Shown: piece by piece, positions 43,439-54,063 of the stretch
Layout: each line of letters begins with the position of its first letter
Position numbering within the stretch: position 1 is the first letter of the stretch
Origin: Anisus vortex
Taxonomy: Eukaryota; Mollusca; Gastropoda; Planorbidae
Assembly: GCA_949126835.1 (NCBI GenBank)
Contig: OX421507.1
Coordinates: 7,538,605-7,602,604, forward strand
DNA: 64,000 bases
Direction: 5' to 3'
Translations under genes and position numbers: made by a program
The notes under the pieces: model-generated
The model's database searches: none
What the model saw: only the letters and a program-made list of their open reading frames with translations
Told to the model about the DNA's origin: nothing

Positions 43439-44037
43439 TGTTACGAGTAGATTTATTTCCATATTATATTGGTTCTGTTATTATTAACTAAAGTTAAAAT
43501 GAAATAATCTTAAACCCGAAATGTTTCCGTGTTAGGAATAAAACATGCATATGTCTAGACACTACGTCATAGCGATAAAATACGTCATATGCACGAGGGT
43601 GGAATACCGTTTAGTTTAGTTCTAGTTTGGGCGCTAATGTGTGAGGACTGTTTTTGACCACTTTCTTAAAGATAGGATTACGGCTTAATTCATTATAGAA
43701 GAATCTCAACTGATTAAGTTTCATTATATAATACTGATACATGTATTCTGTGGTATTGTTATATTTTATCATCTCAACTTGTTGGAATAAAATTGTGTTC
43801 AATTTCAAACAGGATTGTGGATTTCCTATTTATTAAGGTACAGTTTATCTAAATCACTTTATACACAAAAGATTCATATCGCCACGAGTCAAATAAACAT
43901 CAAATCTAATTCAATAACATCAATATAAATTCTTATACAACCTTGTGAGATCCAAGATGGATATGAATCAAAATAATATATAATAATACATTACTAAAAA
44001 TATCATCTAACGTCAGTAGCTGATTTCGCACGTGACA
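43439..44037 (+). repeat. 3' LTR of element 2 (intact)
   Basis: 599 bp, TGTTACGAG...CACGTGACA. The uninterrupted reference for the split 5' LTR. Confidence 0.95.
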
Positions 44038-44041
44038 GTGT

Positions 44042-44701
44042 GAACATAATATAGATCTAAACATAATAATATATTTCATAAACATAATATAAACATTAAA
44101 AACAAATTATAATCCTCAAAAACATAATATAAACATAAAAAACATAATATAAACATAATATAAAACTAAAACTTTTAAAAGTTTGATTCAGCACAGAGTG
44201 TGGGACAAAAAAAGGTTGCAAATAATCATATAATGAAGTCACCAATGAGCAAGATATAGGAATTTTTAATTAAATTAAAGCCATGGTGGATTTGTTCGCT
44301 TGCATTATCCCTGCCCAGTTCCGGTAATTCACGAGGGATTTAGCGTTATTATAAGGGAAGAAAGAACATTTCTCAAGCAACATCCCATTAGCCATTGATT
44401 AATGTAATTATCAATATAATAATGCTATCGCTATGTATTTTTTTTAATGTTATTATCTCAGTTTATATAACCTTGTTTATATAACAACAAAACTACAGCA
44501 AAAAAAGAAAACACTCAAATGGTGTTTGTGCCATGAGTAGTGTATGGAGTTTCTCATCCTAAGGTTTATCCTCTGCAGTGATACCACTCTTTTTAACAAG
44601 GGATGTGCATAATGGATTCTTGGTATGATTATCTTTTTATTAACAACATTAACGTCATTAAAAGATCTTTTTTTACGTTTATTAACTTAGTTGTGGTTGT
44701 G

Positions 44702-44704
<3 letters not shown>
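44042..44704. other. AT-rich spacer
   Basis: AACATAATATA repeats to about 44165 continue those left of element 2. No gene after that. Confidence 0.5.
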
Positions 44705-44743
<39 letters not shown>

Positions 44744-44767
44744 GGGGGGGGGGGGGGGAGGGGGGGT
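44703..44767. repeat. poly(T) followed by poly(G)
   Basis: About 39 T then about 17 G, one A and six G. Could be an LINE/SINE tail on the minus strand or an assembly artefact. Confidence 0.8.
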
Positions 44768-44825
44768 TTGACAGAAATGGCATAGGAATTCACCCTTGTC
44801 CAGGAATTCAGAGATTTCTGTATCA

Positions 44826-44895
44826 TATCAGGAGTAAATCAGGAGTAAATCAGGAGTAGATCAGGAGTAAATCAGGAGTAAATCAGGAGTAAATC
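44826..44895. repeat. 11-bp tandem repeat
   Basis: About six units of AGGAGTAAATC with one AGGAGTAGATC. Confidence 0.85.
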
Positions 44896-45538
44896 TCACT
44901 TTCTCTAAAGAGAACTGCCGAGTCGGGATTTATCTCTAGAGGGCTCTGAGAATTTAAAAAAAAAGATGTAGTTTTTCCTCAAACTAGAGATACACTCACA
45001 CAGGACCCGATGGTTCTCAAGTCTTTCTTAGAAGTTCGGGCGGCAGTCACACAGTACGTTCTCGACCGTCCAGTTTTCAAGACTGTTTCGTAGCCGTTTC
45101 TGCACCTAGAGTCATAGAGGGGGTTCGTTGGTCACTCGTTGCTTAGCCTACTAACGTAGACCCTACTCTGACAGTGCCAAGTTTGGTGTTGGGGGGGGGG
45201 GGGGCTAAGGGCAGCCTGTTGCCTTTAGACGGTGCATTCAACATGAGTGTGAGTTCGAAATGATATTACTTTGAAGCGAGCATGCAGGTGTAGCGCTTTC
45301 GTTGCTCGCTTTCACAAAGAAGTAAACTATAAGTATGAAATGAAATAGTTCTTTGATCATTTTAATTACGTTAGATATAGGCATTTCCACGTATTCATAC
45401 CAATTGTGTTTCATTAAACTATCTATTTAAAAAAAAACAACATTGTTTTAGTTGAACAACGAACTGATTCATCCATTGTAAACTAAAATGTTTTTTTAGA
45501 AGCATTAACTCTTTGCTTGGCTGTAAACAGACATCTTG
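44896..45538. other. spacer without recognised features
   Basis: A moderately GC-rich patch at 44990-45240 with a G-run at 45190-45203. No family recognised. Confidence 0.4.
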
Positions 45539-45665
45539 GTGGAGTTTGCTGGGCGGTGGAGTTTGCTGGATGGTGGAGTATGGTGGGCGGTGGAGTTTGC
45601 TGGGTGGTGAAGTATGCTGGATGGTGGAGTATGCTAATTGGTGGAGTATGTTGGATGGTGGGTGT
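45539..45665. repeat. about 16-bp minisatellite
   Basis: Degenerate GGTGGAGTTTGCTGGG and GGTGGAGTATGCTGGA units, about eight. Confidence 0.8.
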
Positions 45666-46349
45666 CTTGTCATAACGGAATCCCCCAGCCAAGCTAAGGA
45701 ATGTCGCGAGGTGATATCAACAGCTTTATGCTATGTCTCCTCAAGTAGACTACCATTTTTGTTTTTAGCTTTGTTATTAAAAACTAATCACCACGTCATT
45801 ATAAGCTCGCGCAAGTGAAAGCAATATTATGGGCAGATATTTCATCAGTCAAAAAAAGGGTCAGTAATTATAAACATTAGTAGAAGATAACAATATCGAT
45901 AGCAAAATATGTTATCGATAAGGGTTTAAAAGTTGTTGCTTTTATATTGTATGTTGTTAGCAAAGTCACATGCTGGTGGGTTTATTGTTATCGGGGTAAC
46001 GTATCAAAATGGTTTGATCATTGATAACAAAGTGAGCCAAAAGAGTTCGATTGAACACATAAAAGTGAAGACATCAAGCGGACACACAACACAGAAACAC
46101 ACACACAACAAAGGGTGGCCTTTGATCCAGAAATTCAACATCTCATCTCATTGTGCCCACACGTGACCTGTGTCAGCAGTGATGGTTATAGGGAAAAGAA
46201 CTTGTGGGCGATGACTGTTGATATTACTTTAAGTTAACTGGTTAATGGTGGCAGCGTTAAGGCTACACTTTTAAACAAGGACCGTAATACATCTTCCAGC
46301 AATGTTCATTTATATCCATATTACTTCAATTTTAAGTATGTGTATATAT
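45666..46349. other. spacer without recognised features
   Basis: Mixed sequence with a CA-rich stretch near 46084-46110. No gene supported. Confidence 0.4.
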
Positions 46350-46440
46350 ATATATTATATATTTATATATATATACATATATATATAGATGGATATATAG
46401 ATGGATAGATATATAGATAGATAGATTGATAGATAAATAG
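46350..46440. repeat. TATA/GATA microsatellite
   Basis: ATATATAT repeats passing into ATAGATGGATAG repeats. Confidence 0.8.
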
Positions 46441-46511
46441 GTATGTCTCCAAGTGTGTGTGATAGATAAGAGATTAGGGTATAGATGCACTAAACATTTT
46501 ACCCCCAAATT

Positions 46512-46616
46512 TGTCCCTGGGTCCACCCAACTCTGACATTAGTAAAGTCCATATGTAAGGCCACACAGTCCCCTAGTACGCCATGGCTACGGAAACTTGG
46601 GAAAGCAGCTTTACTT
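46512..46616 (+). mobile_element. tRNA-derived SINE, 3' fragment
   Basis: TGGGTCCACCCAACTCTGAC, then CCCCTAGTACGCCATGGCTA and the AAACTT...GCAGCTTTACT tail; an internal deletion removes part of the body. Confidence 0.65.
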
Positions 46617-46894
46617 TCTATAATGAACTTAATGTACTTTGAATACTTGTAGAGAACTAAATATATTATAAGATTCTACAGCATTCTACTAAATATAAAG
46701 AACTTTAAAGGTTTGGATGTTAATGCTTTATATGCATTTAACATTATGAAATGTAGAACGCGTGTTAAAATAACTCAATATTCACAAAAAGGAAAACATT
46801 GAGGTTAATCTACAATAGTTAGATCTAGACAAGTATACGTCGATATATTATACCTTTATGAGAAAATTAAATTCCATCCTCTTAGCCAAGTTGC

Positions 46895-46991
46895 TAAGGG
46901 ACGCTGCGTTTTTTTTTGTTGTTCTTTTTTTTATAAGTTTACAGACGGTCTATCTTGTTAGAAGATTATTGTTGGCAGCGCTATACAAATG

Positions 46992-47041
<50 letters not shown>
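46895..47041 (+). mobile_element. LINE 3' tail ending in (ATT)n
   Basis: GGCAGCGCTATACAAATGTC followed by about 15 ATT units. This form of tail is typical of L2-like LINEs; it resembles 16700-16759. No coding part is present. Confidence 0.5.
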
Positions 47042-47043
<2 letters not shown>

Positions 47044-47044
47044 A

Positions 47045-47135
47045 TTCACTAAGCCCAAAACTCCTGCGGTGGCAGGGCTAGATAGAACCCGGGCCGTTTT
47101 GTTGAACTAACCACAGGACTAGCCGGCCTCACAAC
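47045..47135. repeat. interspersed repeat fragment (CCCAAAACTYCTGC family)
   Basis: AAGCCCAAAACTCCTGCGGT then ATAGAACCCGGGCCG; related to 30576-30660 and 60024-60090. Confidence 0.4.
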
Positions 47136-47781
47136 TTTGCGCTTTCCTAACAATTTTTACTTCTTTCGATGGTCTTTTAGTATTAATTAACTAATTAATC
47201 TTCATACCGAGAGAACACTAAACCAAAAAAAAAAAAAAAAAAAAAAAAATGTATTAATTCAACTTTAAAATGTGAATAATACACATCCAATTCATGTAAA
47301 AACCCACCATTCTACGGCGTGTTTAGACTGTCTATAGAAACAGTCTATAGTCTATACTATAGCAACAGTCTATACATGTGCAAGTGCCATTAGTTACCGG
47401 TAAGTCTTTATTTACCACCGGTAGACACGTGACCCGGAAAGGGGGGGGGGATCAAGAGAAGCCAAAGAAGAAAATGAGATTAAAAGAACAAAAAAACAAC
47501 AAAAATAAAACAGCCTAGGTCTCCACAGTGACTTACTTGGATTGAGAATGGAAAAGGGGGGGGGGGGGTGAAACCAGACAATGTCAACCAGTAGACGTCA
47601 CGTGCCCATTCCGCACATCCATGAGTCACAGCATCACGACAACAAATAATTTTTTTTTCAAACCACGTGTTAATGATACAAAATCACGTGATTGGTGCTT
47701 TTATCTTTCTTGGAGAAAGGGATTGTGGGTCTTGACTACAAACAAACAAATATTTATTTATAATTTGTAAAAAATAATGTA
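47136..47781. other. spacer with homopolymers
   Basis: A-run at 47224-47249, GTCTATAG duplications near 47330-47375, G-runs at 47441 and 47556. No gene. Confidence 0.45.
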
Positions 47782-47977
47782 TCCCGTGGCCACGGCATAA
47801 TAAGGGGATCATGTGTCCAGCACAATGCCCAGTCGTCTTTACTTTACCCCTACTAAAGTCGGGTGCCCATCAGCGCTTGGTAGACTCACGGACATCCACC
47901 AGACCCGAGAACGAATCCTAGGATCCGCCAGGATTCGAGCCCAGGACCATCGGTGCGCCAGTCGAACGCGCTGCCTC
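47782..47977 (-). mobile_element. tRNA-derived SINE, near full length
   Basis: The plus strand shows the inverted tail CCGTGGCCACGGCATAATAAG, the body AGCACAATGCCCAGTC, then B box GGATTCGAGCCC and the inverted head. The B box carries one change. Confidence 0.8.
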
Positions 47978-48049
47978 TATTTAGAGTTTTTAGTTGTATA
48001 GATTTGAAGAGAGAGAAAGATAGATTTCATATAGAGTTTGGCTGATAAA

Positions 48050-48840
48050 GCATTGATTGAATTTACGTTGTCACAATTGTTGAGTTTACGTTGTCACAAT
48101 TGTTGAGTTTTCGTTGTCACAATTGTTGGGTTTATGTTGTCACAATTGTTGAGTTTTCGTTGTCACAATTGTTGGGTTTATGTTGTCACAATTGTTGAGT
48201 TTACATTGTCACAATTGTTGAATTTACGTTGTCACAATTGTTGAGTTTACGTTGTCACAATTGTTGAGTTTTCGTTGTCACAATTGTTGAGTTACATTGT
48301 CACAATTGTTGAGTTTACATTGTCACAATTGTTGAGTTTACATTGTCACAATTGTTGAGTTTACATTGTCACAATTGTTGAGTTTACATTGTCACAATTG
48401 TTGAGTTTACATTGTCACAATTGTTGAGTTTACATTGTCACAATTGTTGAGTTTACATTGTCACAATTGTTGAGTTTACATTGTCACAATTGTTGAGTTT
48501 ACATTGTCACAATTGTTGAGTTTACATTGTCACAATTGTTGAGTTTACATTGTCACAATTGTTGAGTTTACATTGTCACAATTGTTGAGTTTACATTGTC
48601 ACAATTGTTGAGTTTACATTGTCACAATTGTTGAGTTTACATTGTCACAATTGTTGAGTTTACATTGTCACAATTGTTGAGTTTACATTGTCACAATTGT
48701 TGAGTTTACATTGTCACAATTGTTGAGTTTACATTGTCACAATTGTTGAGTTTACATTGTCACAATGGTTGAGTTTACATTGTCACAATGTTAAGTTTAC
48801 GGGTTTACGTTGTCAGAATGTTGAGCTTACAATGTCACAA
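48050..48840. repeat. 23-bp satellite, about 34 units
   Basis: Units of GAGTTTACATTGTCACAATT plus GTT, very uniform in the middle and degenerate at both edges. Each unit contains the palindrome ACAATTGT. Confidence 0.95.
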
Positions 48841-49873
48841 TCGTTTAATTCGACCGCTAGAGCACTTTAAAAACAGAACCGTTGGTTGTTGTTTGTTGCC
48901 GTTTTTATTTCTGCTGTTGTTACTATCTGGTGGTTGTTGTTGTTGTTTTGATGTTGCTGTTGGAAGCTATACACAAAGCGTGCACTAACGTTTGACCTGG
49001 ACTGCGCCTTTCGGCTGCATGATTCATTTTTTTTTAATTAGCCCTGGTCAGAGGCACGTGCTCTCGGAGAAACGTAGATTGAAAATGACAACACGGCGCA
49101 GAGGCGGAGCTATCAGGAGCACTCGGGTACAGTTTGGGATTCGTTTTTGCAGTCTGGTTCATAGTACGTGGCGTAAACAAGGGGACAGCGCCGAGGAGTT
49201 TGAATTACGTTGGACAGGTGACCTTCTAGTACCATTGGCGTAGAACGATTAGACTTTAAAAGGGTAGACATTTTTAAAGAGTTGCATGCAGCAGTGGATA
49301 CATTGGGGGGGGGGGGGGCCTGGTGCCTTTTACCCCAACCACCCGCACACTCTTTACGTCGTTTTACTTTACCCTTACCCCTAGCCTCCCACCCCACCAC
49401 TCTCGACGTCGATTTGCCGCCTCTGCATTTACGCAGTGCAATAATGCAAGAAGGTGCGTCGACCACAGATAACACAGCCACAACAACAAAAAAAAAAAAA
49501 GGAAAGACGTGTCAACAGAAATGGTCAGAGAAAAACAATCAAATGTTTTTGCATCTGCCTTATCAAAGGGAGCTGTTGACCCGTGGTCTGTTTATAGCCA
49601 GCCTCGAGGACTAGATGTACTCAATCAGTTTACGGAGGGGAGGGAGGGAGTGGAGAAGAAGGTATGTCTATTTTTAGCTCACTCTCAGCATGCCGCTGGA
49701 CTCATGTTGTTGTAGTTATGGTTGTGCATCGTGTCTTTAGTCCATTAGGACTTGAAAAAAACATAAACAAGAAACAAAACAAAAATAACGTTAAAATGGC
49801 AGATACTAATCAATGACCTTTACGTTGTTGTTGTTTTACTGCAGTTACACCCAACGATCCTATAAGTCTCGTA

Positions 49874-49918
<45 letters not shown>

Positions 49919-49959
49919 CGGACGAGCTTTCGGGTTCTTTCGTCCCGGGCGTAACCATG
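48841..49959. other. spacer without supported gene
   Basis: Overlapping 80-120-codon frames on both strands around 49000-49700 have no recognisable domain; their overlap and the homopolymers (49303-49318, 49488-49500) argue against coding. A (CA)n tract lies at 49877-49917. Confidence 0.4.
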
Positions 49960-50430
49960 TAAAGGAGGGGGGGTCAAGGAGGGGGTGGGGCACGCACCAA
50001 GATCCTGTCCGAGACTAGCCACAATGGGGACGCGGTGTCCGCAGTCACATGCACTACTCTGCCTGTGGATTTTCCCACCCTGGCTGGCCCGTATTACTGT
50101 CCTGTCGCCCGATGGGAACTTTTTCAGACCTGGACATCCAGGCACCAGGGGGCGTGGTGAGATGCACATTACTCCCTCGAGCCTAACCTCATCGAGTCTC
50201 TCGATGAAATTTCGGACGCGCAACAGGAACTGATCCCTTATACGTCAGCCCGCCTGTGTACCCCTATTGGGAGCGTATCGGTGGTGTAAACTCTTCACCA
50301 GCTTTGAGGTCCAGAAGTGGTAACACCCACCATCAGCACTTACCCATAGAGGACCTTTAACCTCCGAAAGTCCCCGGTGCGTTTGTCTGCAGGAACTACA
50401 TTTCAAATCCACCGACAATCATAAGCTGTT
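49960..50430. other. GC-rich island of unknown nature
   Basis: Clearly richer in G+C than its surroundings, with an open minus-strand frame (49810-50223) whose middle part lacks low complexity. I recognise no domain. It could be an exon, an old transposon piece or an unclassified repeat. Confidence 0.35.
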
Positions 50431-51330
50431 TAAGGCTGTATATATATATATATTTTTTTTTTTCTGAAGCGTTTCATATCTGCGTTTTCTTCACGTATTT
50501 TCTCTCTCTCTTTTTCCCTCTCTATACATCTATATCTATATTATATCTATCAGTATTCTTATTTTTTTTGTTTGTCTTATCCAGTTATTATCAACCTCTC
50601 AATCCATCTCTTACACAATTTTCAAACCAGACATCCTTAAGACTGGAATTGACGATGTGACAATAATGGAAATTCTTTAAATACAGACATACCCGGAGGG
50701 GGGGGGGAGAGGTGAAGAGAGAGGATGAGTAAGGAAAAGTATGTTTGGGGAAAGAGGCGGAGGGAGGCGGGGCGGGAGGATAAGGGCGTCCTTGGGCAGA
50801 GAGACATAAACACCACACATTTTTTTGAAGAAAAAGAAAGTAATTACATTGCCTATTTTTCTATTTATCTATCTTTCTATAGATCTATATATTTCTTAAA
50901 TCTTTCAAGGTATCTATCTTTCTATTTTATCTGACTATTATTCCATTTATCGATCTCTCTATCAATATATCTTTCTTTCTATCTTTAAATATATATATCT
51001 TTCTTTCTATACATATCTTTAAATCGATCTTTCTATATATCTTCAAACCTATCTTGCTATTTATCTATATATCTTTCGATTTATCTGTATTTAAATCTAT
51101 CTATCTCCCTATTCACATACCAATCAATTCTCTTCATCTGTATATCTATATGTCTGTCAATCTCACAAACACATATATTTTTTATTATCCTCTCTTTCTC
51201 TCTTTACCCAAATCTACTTTTACATTTTTTCCCCCTTCTGTAAAGTCACTGTCTTAGTATCATTAGTACCATGTCCATCTACATCTTTCTTTCTCCTTAT
51301 CTCTTTGGCTTAATTTGAGATTCTCTCAAC
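50431..51330. repeat. degenerate TCTA/TCTT microsatellite region
   Basis: TATATA at 50442, pyrimidine stretches at 50503-50545, G-run at 50698-50707, and long interrupted TCTATCTTTC repeats at about 50860-51150. No gene. Confidence 0.65.
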
Positions 51331-51657
51331 ATAATTGCACAGTCAGTCTCCTGTTGACATCCGAGTGACCAAGAAATGTCCCCAGTCAACAAGATGTGTA
51401 CCTAAAGCTACTATAATCTTAACCCGATTTCACGCCCCCTCCTACGCCCCCCGCCCCCACACCACCCACATACATCCCCATAAACCTCCCAAATCTCACC
51501 AACGTGAAACCCACCAGTCCCCCCCATTCATCAAGACTGAGGACAGCCACACTGCTGGGTAGTGACTTACTAGTGACTCATTCGGACACACAACTTCTTG
51601 TCGACGTCAACTTTTGAACTGTGAAGTAAATTTAGTATATCCCTTCTGACCAAACTG
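51331..51657. other. spacer without recognised features
   Basis: C-rich on the plus strand; the short frame at 51335-51562 has no domain. Confidence 0.4.
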
Positions 51658-51733
51658 ATCATAGGGCCGGTGACGCAGCGTTCACCAGTTGCTGTGGCCA
51701 CGGCATGCAAGGGGATTGTGTGGCCAGCTGTGG
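51658..51733 (-). mobile_element. tRNA-derived SINE, tail fragment
   Basis: GGCCGGTGACGCAGCGTTCA, CAGTTGCTGTGGCCACGGCA and GGGGATTGTGTGGCCAGC are the inverted tail of the main SINE. Confidence 0.65.
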
Positions 51734-51959
51734 CCTGTTTATTGTTCTGATGTTGCTATTTGTTGTTGGTTTGTTTTTGTTGTTGTTTTTTGTTGTTGAT
51801 CGTTGTTTCTGGCACATTCGATAAGAAAAAAAGGTTAAATGGCAATTTAGTCTCATAGTCTTTGATGCTGTGGTATAAATAAAAGTTCACCTGTTCGCAA
51901 GGGCCAGGTGAACTAATCGAACTAATAATTAAAGTCACTTTGTTTCAATACTCCACTAC

Positions 51960-52142
51960 CTACGGTACATGTGTCAAACTTAGCACGTCGATACAATTCA
52001 ATGGCAAGCGCAAGACCCAGAAAATAAACCATTGGAGTCTCTTCTACAAGAAAATAGTGGATTGACTTTTACGTTGTTGGCACGCTGAATGAATTAGGAA
52101 TCCTACTTTGGCACACCATTATCAAAAGGTTGCCGAACCCTG
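51960..52142. mobile_element. hAT MITE, degenerate
   Basis: The right half matches the family (TTGGCACGCTGAATGAATTA, CCTACTTTGGCACACCATTA, AGGTTGCCGAACCCTG). The left end is too diverged to place exactly and no clear target duplication is visible. Confidence 0.6.
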
Positions 52143-52786
52143 CCTTACTATATTAACACTCATTTATACATCTTACTTTCTTAGAATCTAACCATATTAG
52201 CGCCATATTTGTTCTTATTTTTTTTATTACTGTTTTGTATGGTCTTGGATTTTGATTAAAGATTGAAAACATAATTGTTGAACTCTCTTCGCTAAATCGA
52301 CCTTGGGTCTTTTCAGCCAAGAATTTCTCAAAAACATGCAACTAACGATAATAATAATTATATTATAATTAGTGAAAATTTTAGTTCCTCCATTGTAAAA
52401 AAAAGTGATGTCACAATAGATCTTAAACCAATAAATTAGACTACAGAGAAATACAATTATCAAATAGAGAAAGCATAGTTTTAAGACCAATTTTAAGACC
52501 AAATTAAGAATTGTTGATTTTTTAATCAACATTATTAACAGAGAATTTTCATAGTAAATAGTGTATTCAATATCCGATTGCTAATAAAAATCATTTATAC
52601 AAAATATTAAAAACAACTTTCAAGTAAATAGTTCAATATTAGTTGTTTTTTTTAAATATTATGTGTGTTTTCTTTTTTTAGGGAAAAAATTTAAATCATG
52701 TAGCCATTTGAGATGTTTAATTTCCGGCAACAAAGGGGCGTGACGTCATTAGTTGACAACTCGTGTAGGAAAAAAAGTCATATTGT
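52143..52786. other. AT-rich spacer
   Basis: No recognised feature. The short minus-strand frames here are in AT-rich DNA without domains. Confidence 0.45.
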
Positions 52787-53068
52787 CACGCACTTTGAAT
52801 CTATCGTCACGTGTTTTCAATCTATCGTCACGTGTATTGAATCTATCGTCACGTGTTTTCAATCTATCGTCACGTGTATTGAATCCATCGTCACGTGTTT
52901 TGAATCTATCGTCACGTGTTTTGAATCTATCGTCACGTGTTTTCAATCTATCGTCACGTGTTTTCAATCTATCGTCACGTGTTTTCAATCTATCGTCACG
53001 TGTTTTGAATCTATCGTCACGTGTTTTCAATCTATCGTCACGTGTTTTCAATCTATCGTCACGTGTTT
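52787..53068. repeat. 21-bp minisatellite with 13 CACGTG sites
   Basis: Units of AATCTATCGTCACGTGTTTT plus C. Each of 13 units carries the palindromic E-box CACGTG at 21-bp spacing. As 21 is a multiple of three, several frames stay open on both strands; I regard none as a gene. Confidence 0.92.
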
Positions 53069-53142
53069 TTAATCTTAACAAAATAGTTAAATATAGGTTT
53101 CTATTTGAGAATTGGAGTAAAGTACCCGTCGAACCAAATTGA

Positions 53143-53338
53143 TCATAGGACCGGTGAAGCACCGTTTACCGGTTTCTGTGGCGACGGTATACTAGGGGAT
53201 GTGTGGCCAGCACAATGCCCAACCGCCTTTACTTTACCCCAACTAAAGTCAGGTACCCATCAGAGCTGGGTAGACTCAGGGAACTCTCCAGACCTGGAGG
53301 ACAAATTCTAGCCCTCCATCGGGATTCGAACCCGCTCG
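53143..53338 (-). mobile_element. tRNA-derived SINE, near full length
   Basis: Plus strand: CGGTGAAGCACCGTTTACCG, GGGATGTGTGGCCAGCACAA, TACCCATCAGAGCTGGGTAG, then GGATTCGAACCC, the inverted B box. Confidence 0.8.
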
Positions 53339-53829
53339 AACCCCTGTCCCCCCCCCTCCTGCTATCTATGTACTATATATCTATTGTTTAAGGTCTTTTT
53401 TCATGAATTCACACGAAGAAGTGCTCATTTCTCCAGTATTTGCATGAATAGTAAGAGTGTAAAAATATGTAGCTGTTTTAATTTTTTTTACACTAAGTCT
53501 ATTTTTACTTTTTACTCACAACTATATTTTGGTTTTTGTTTTAGATGTCTTTTCTAAACTTCCCTAAAACGGTCAAAGAACTCATTGTCTAATACTGGTG
53601 TCGTTTTTGTTTTCGTCACTTCCGTTTATTTTTTAATGGCATTTTTTTTTCAATGTCGTGAGCCTGAACCTGAAGTGTCTCCATTAAAAAGTGAAAAAAA
53701 AATGTTTTCAAGTCAGACGTGATAAAGTAACTCTAGCCTCCAGCAAGCCGTGTGATGATTGGATAAAAATACACCAGACAGAAGAATTGGAGTTTTCACT
53801 TCAGACTCAGAAAATGTTTCTTTGTTTGT
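53339..53829. other. spacer without recognised features
   Basis: C-run near 53348 and T/A-runs near 53485, 53640 and 53695. No gene. Confidence 0.4.
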
Positions 53830-53910
53830 TTAACCCTTCCCGTACCGACCTACTTCTATCTATGCTGCCTTCAGTTCCGCTATGTACGCGCCCGGGACTG
53901 TAAGGGTCAA
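53830..53910. mobile_element. piggyBac-like MITE (second copy)
   Basis: TTAACCCTTCCCGTACCG ... CGGGACTGTAAGGGTCAA, the inverse of 17203-17283. The left flank is TTAA and the right is TCAA, one change from TTAA. The middle (CTACTTCTATCTATGCTGCC) is shared by both copies. Confidence 0.7.
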
Positions 53911-54063
53911 GATTCCTTACTTTCTCTCTATCTGTATACTCTCAAAATATTATTATCAATCAATCTACCTCTCTTTCTAGATATTCTTCTTAGTATCTTT
54001 TCTATCAATGAATGATTTATCGATCTTTCTAAATACGTAATCTACCCATCTCTATTTGTCTAT

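Larger units (their letters stand above)
31165..44037 (+). mobile_element. Gmr1-like Ty3/gypsy LTR retrotransposon (element 2) with nested insertion
   Basis: Plus-strand element with 599-bp LTRs (TG...CA), 4-bp target duplication GTGT and an intact 1,606-codon gag-pol frame. Its own length is 7,147 bp; the 5' LTR is split by a 5,726-bp insertion at 31207-36932. By eye the two LTR copies are identical after removing that insertion. Domain order is Gag, protease, integrase, RT, RNase H, as in element 1. The LTRs differ from element 1 beyond a shared TGTTACGA start, so this is a different family of the same lineage. Confidence 0.93.

Noticed and set aside
37063..43808. Identical 65-codon minus-strand frames at 37063-37260 and 43611-43808
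   Set aside because: They are the same position in the two LTRs of element 2, so identity is due to LTR duplication.
48050..48840. Possible CRISPR-like array of regular repeats
   Set aside because: Units of 23 bp are contiguous with no unique spacers, in a eukaryotic context; it is a satellite. The same holds for the 28-bp, 31-bp and 19-bp arrays.
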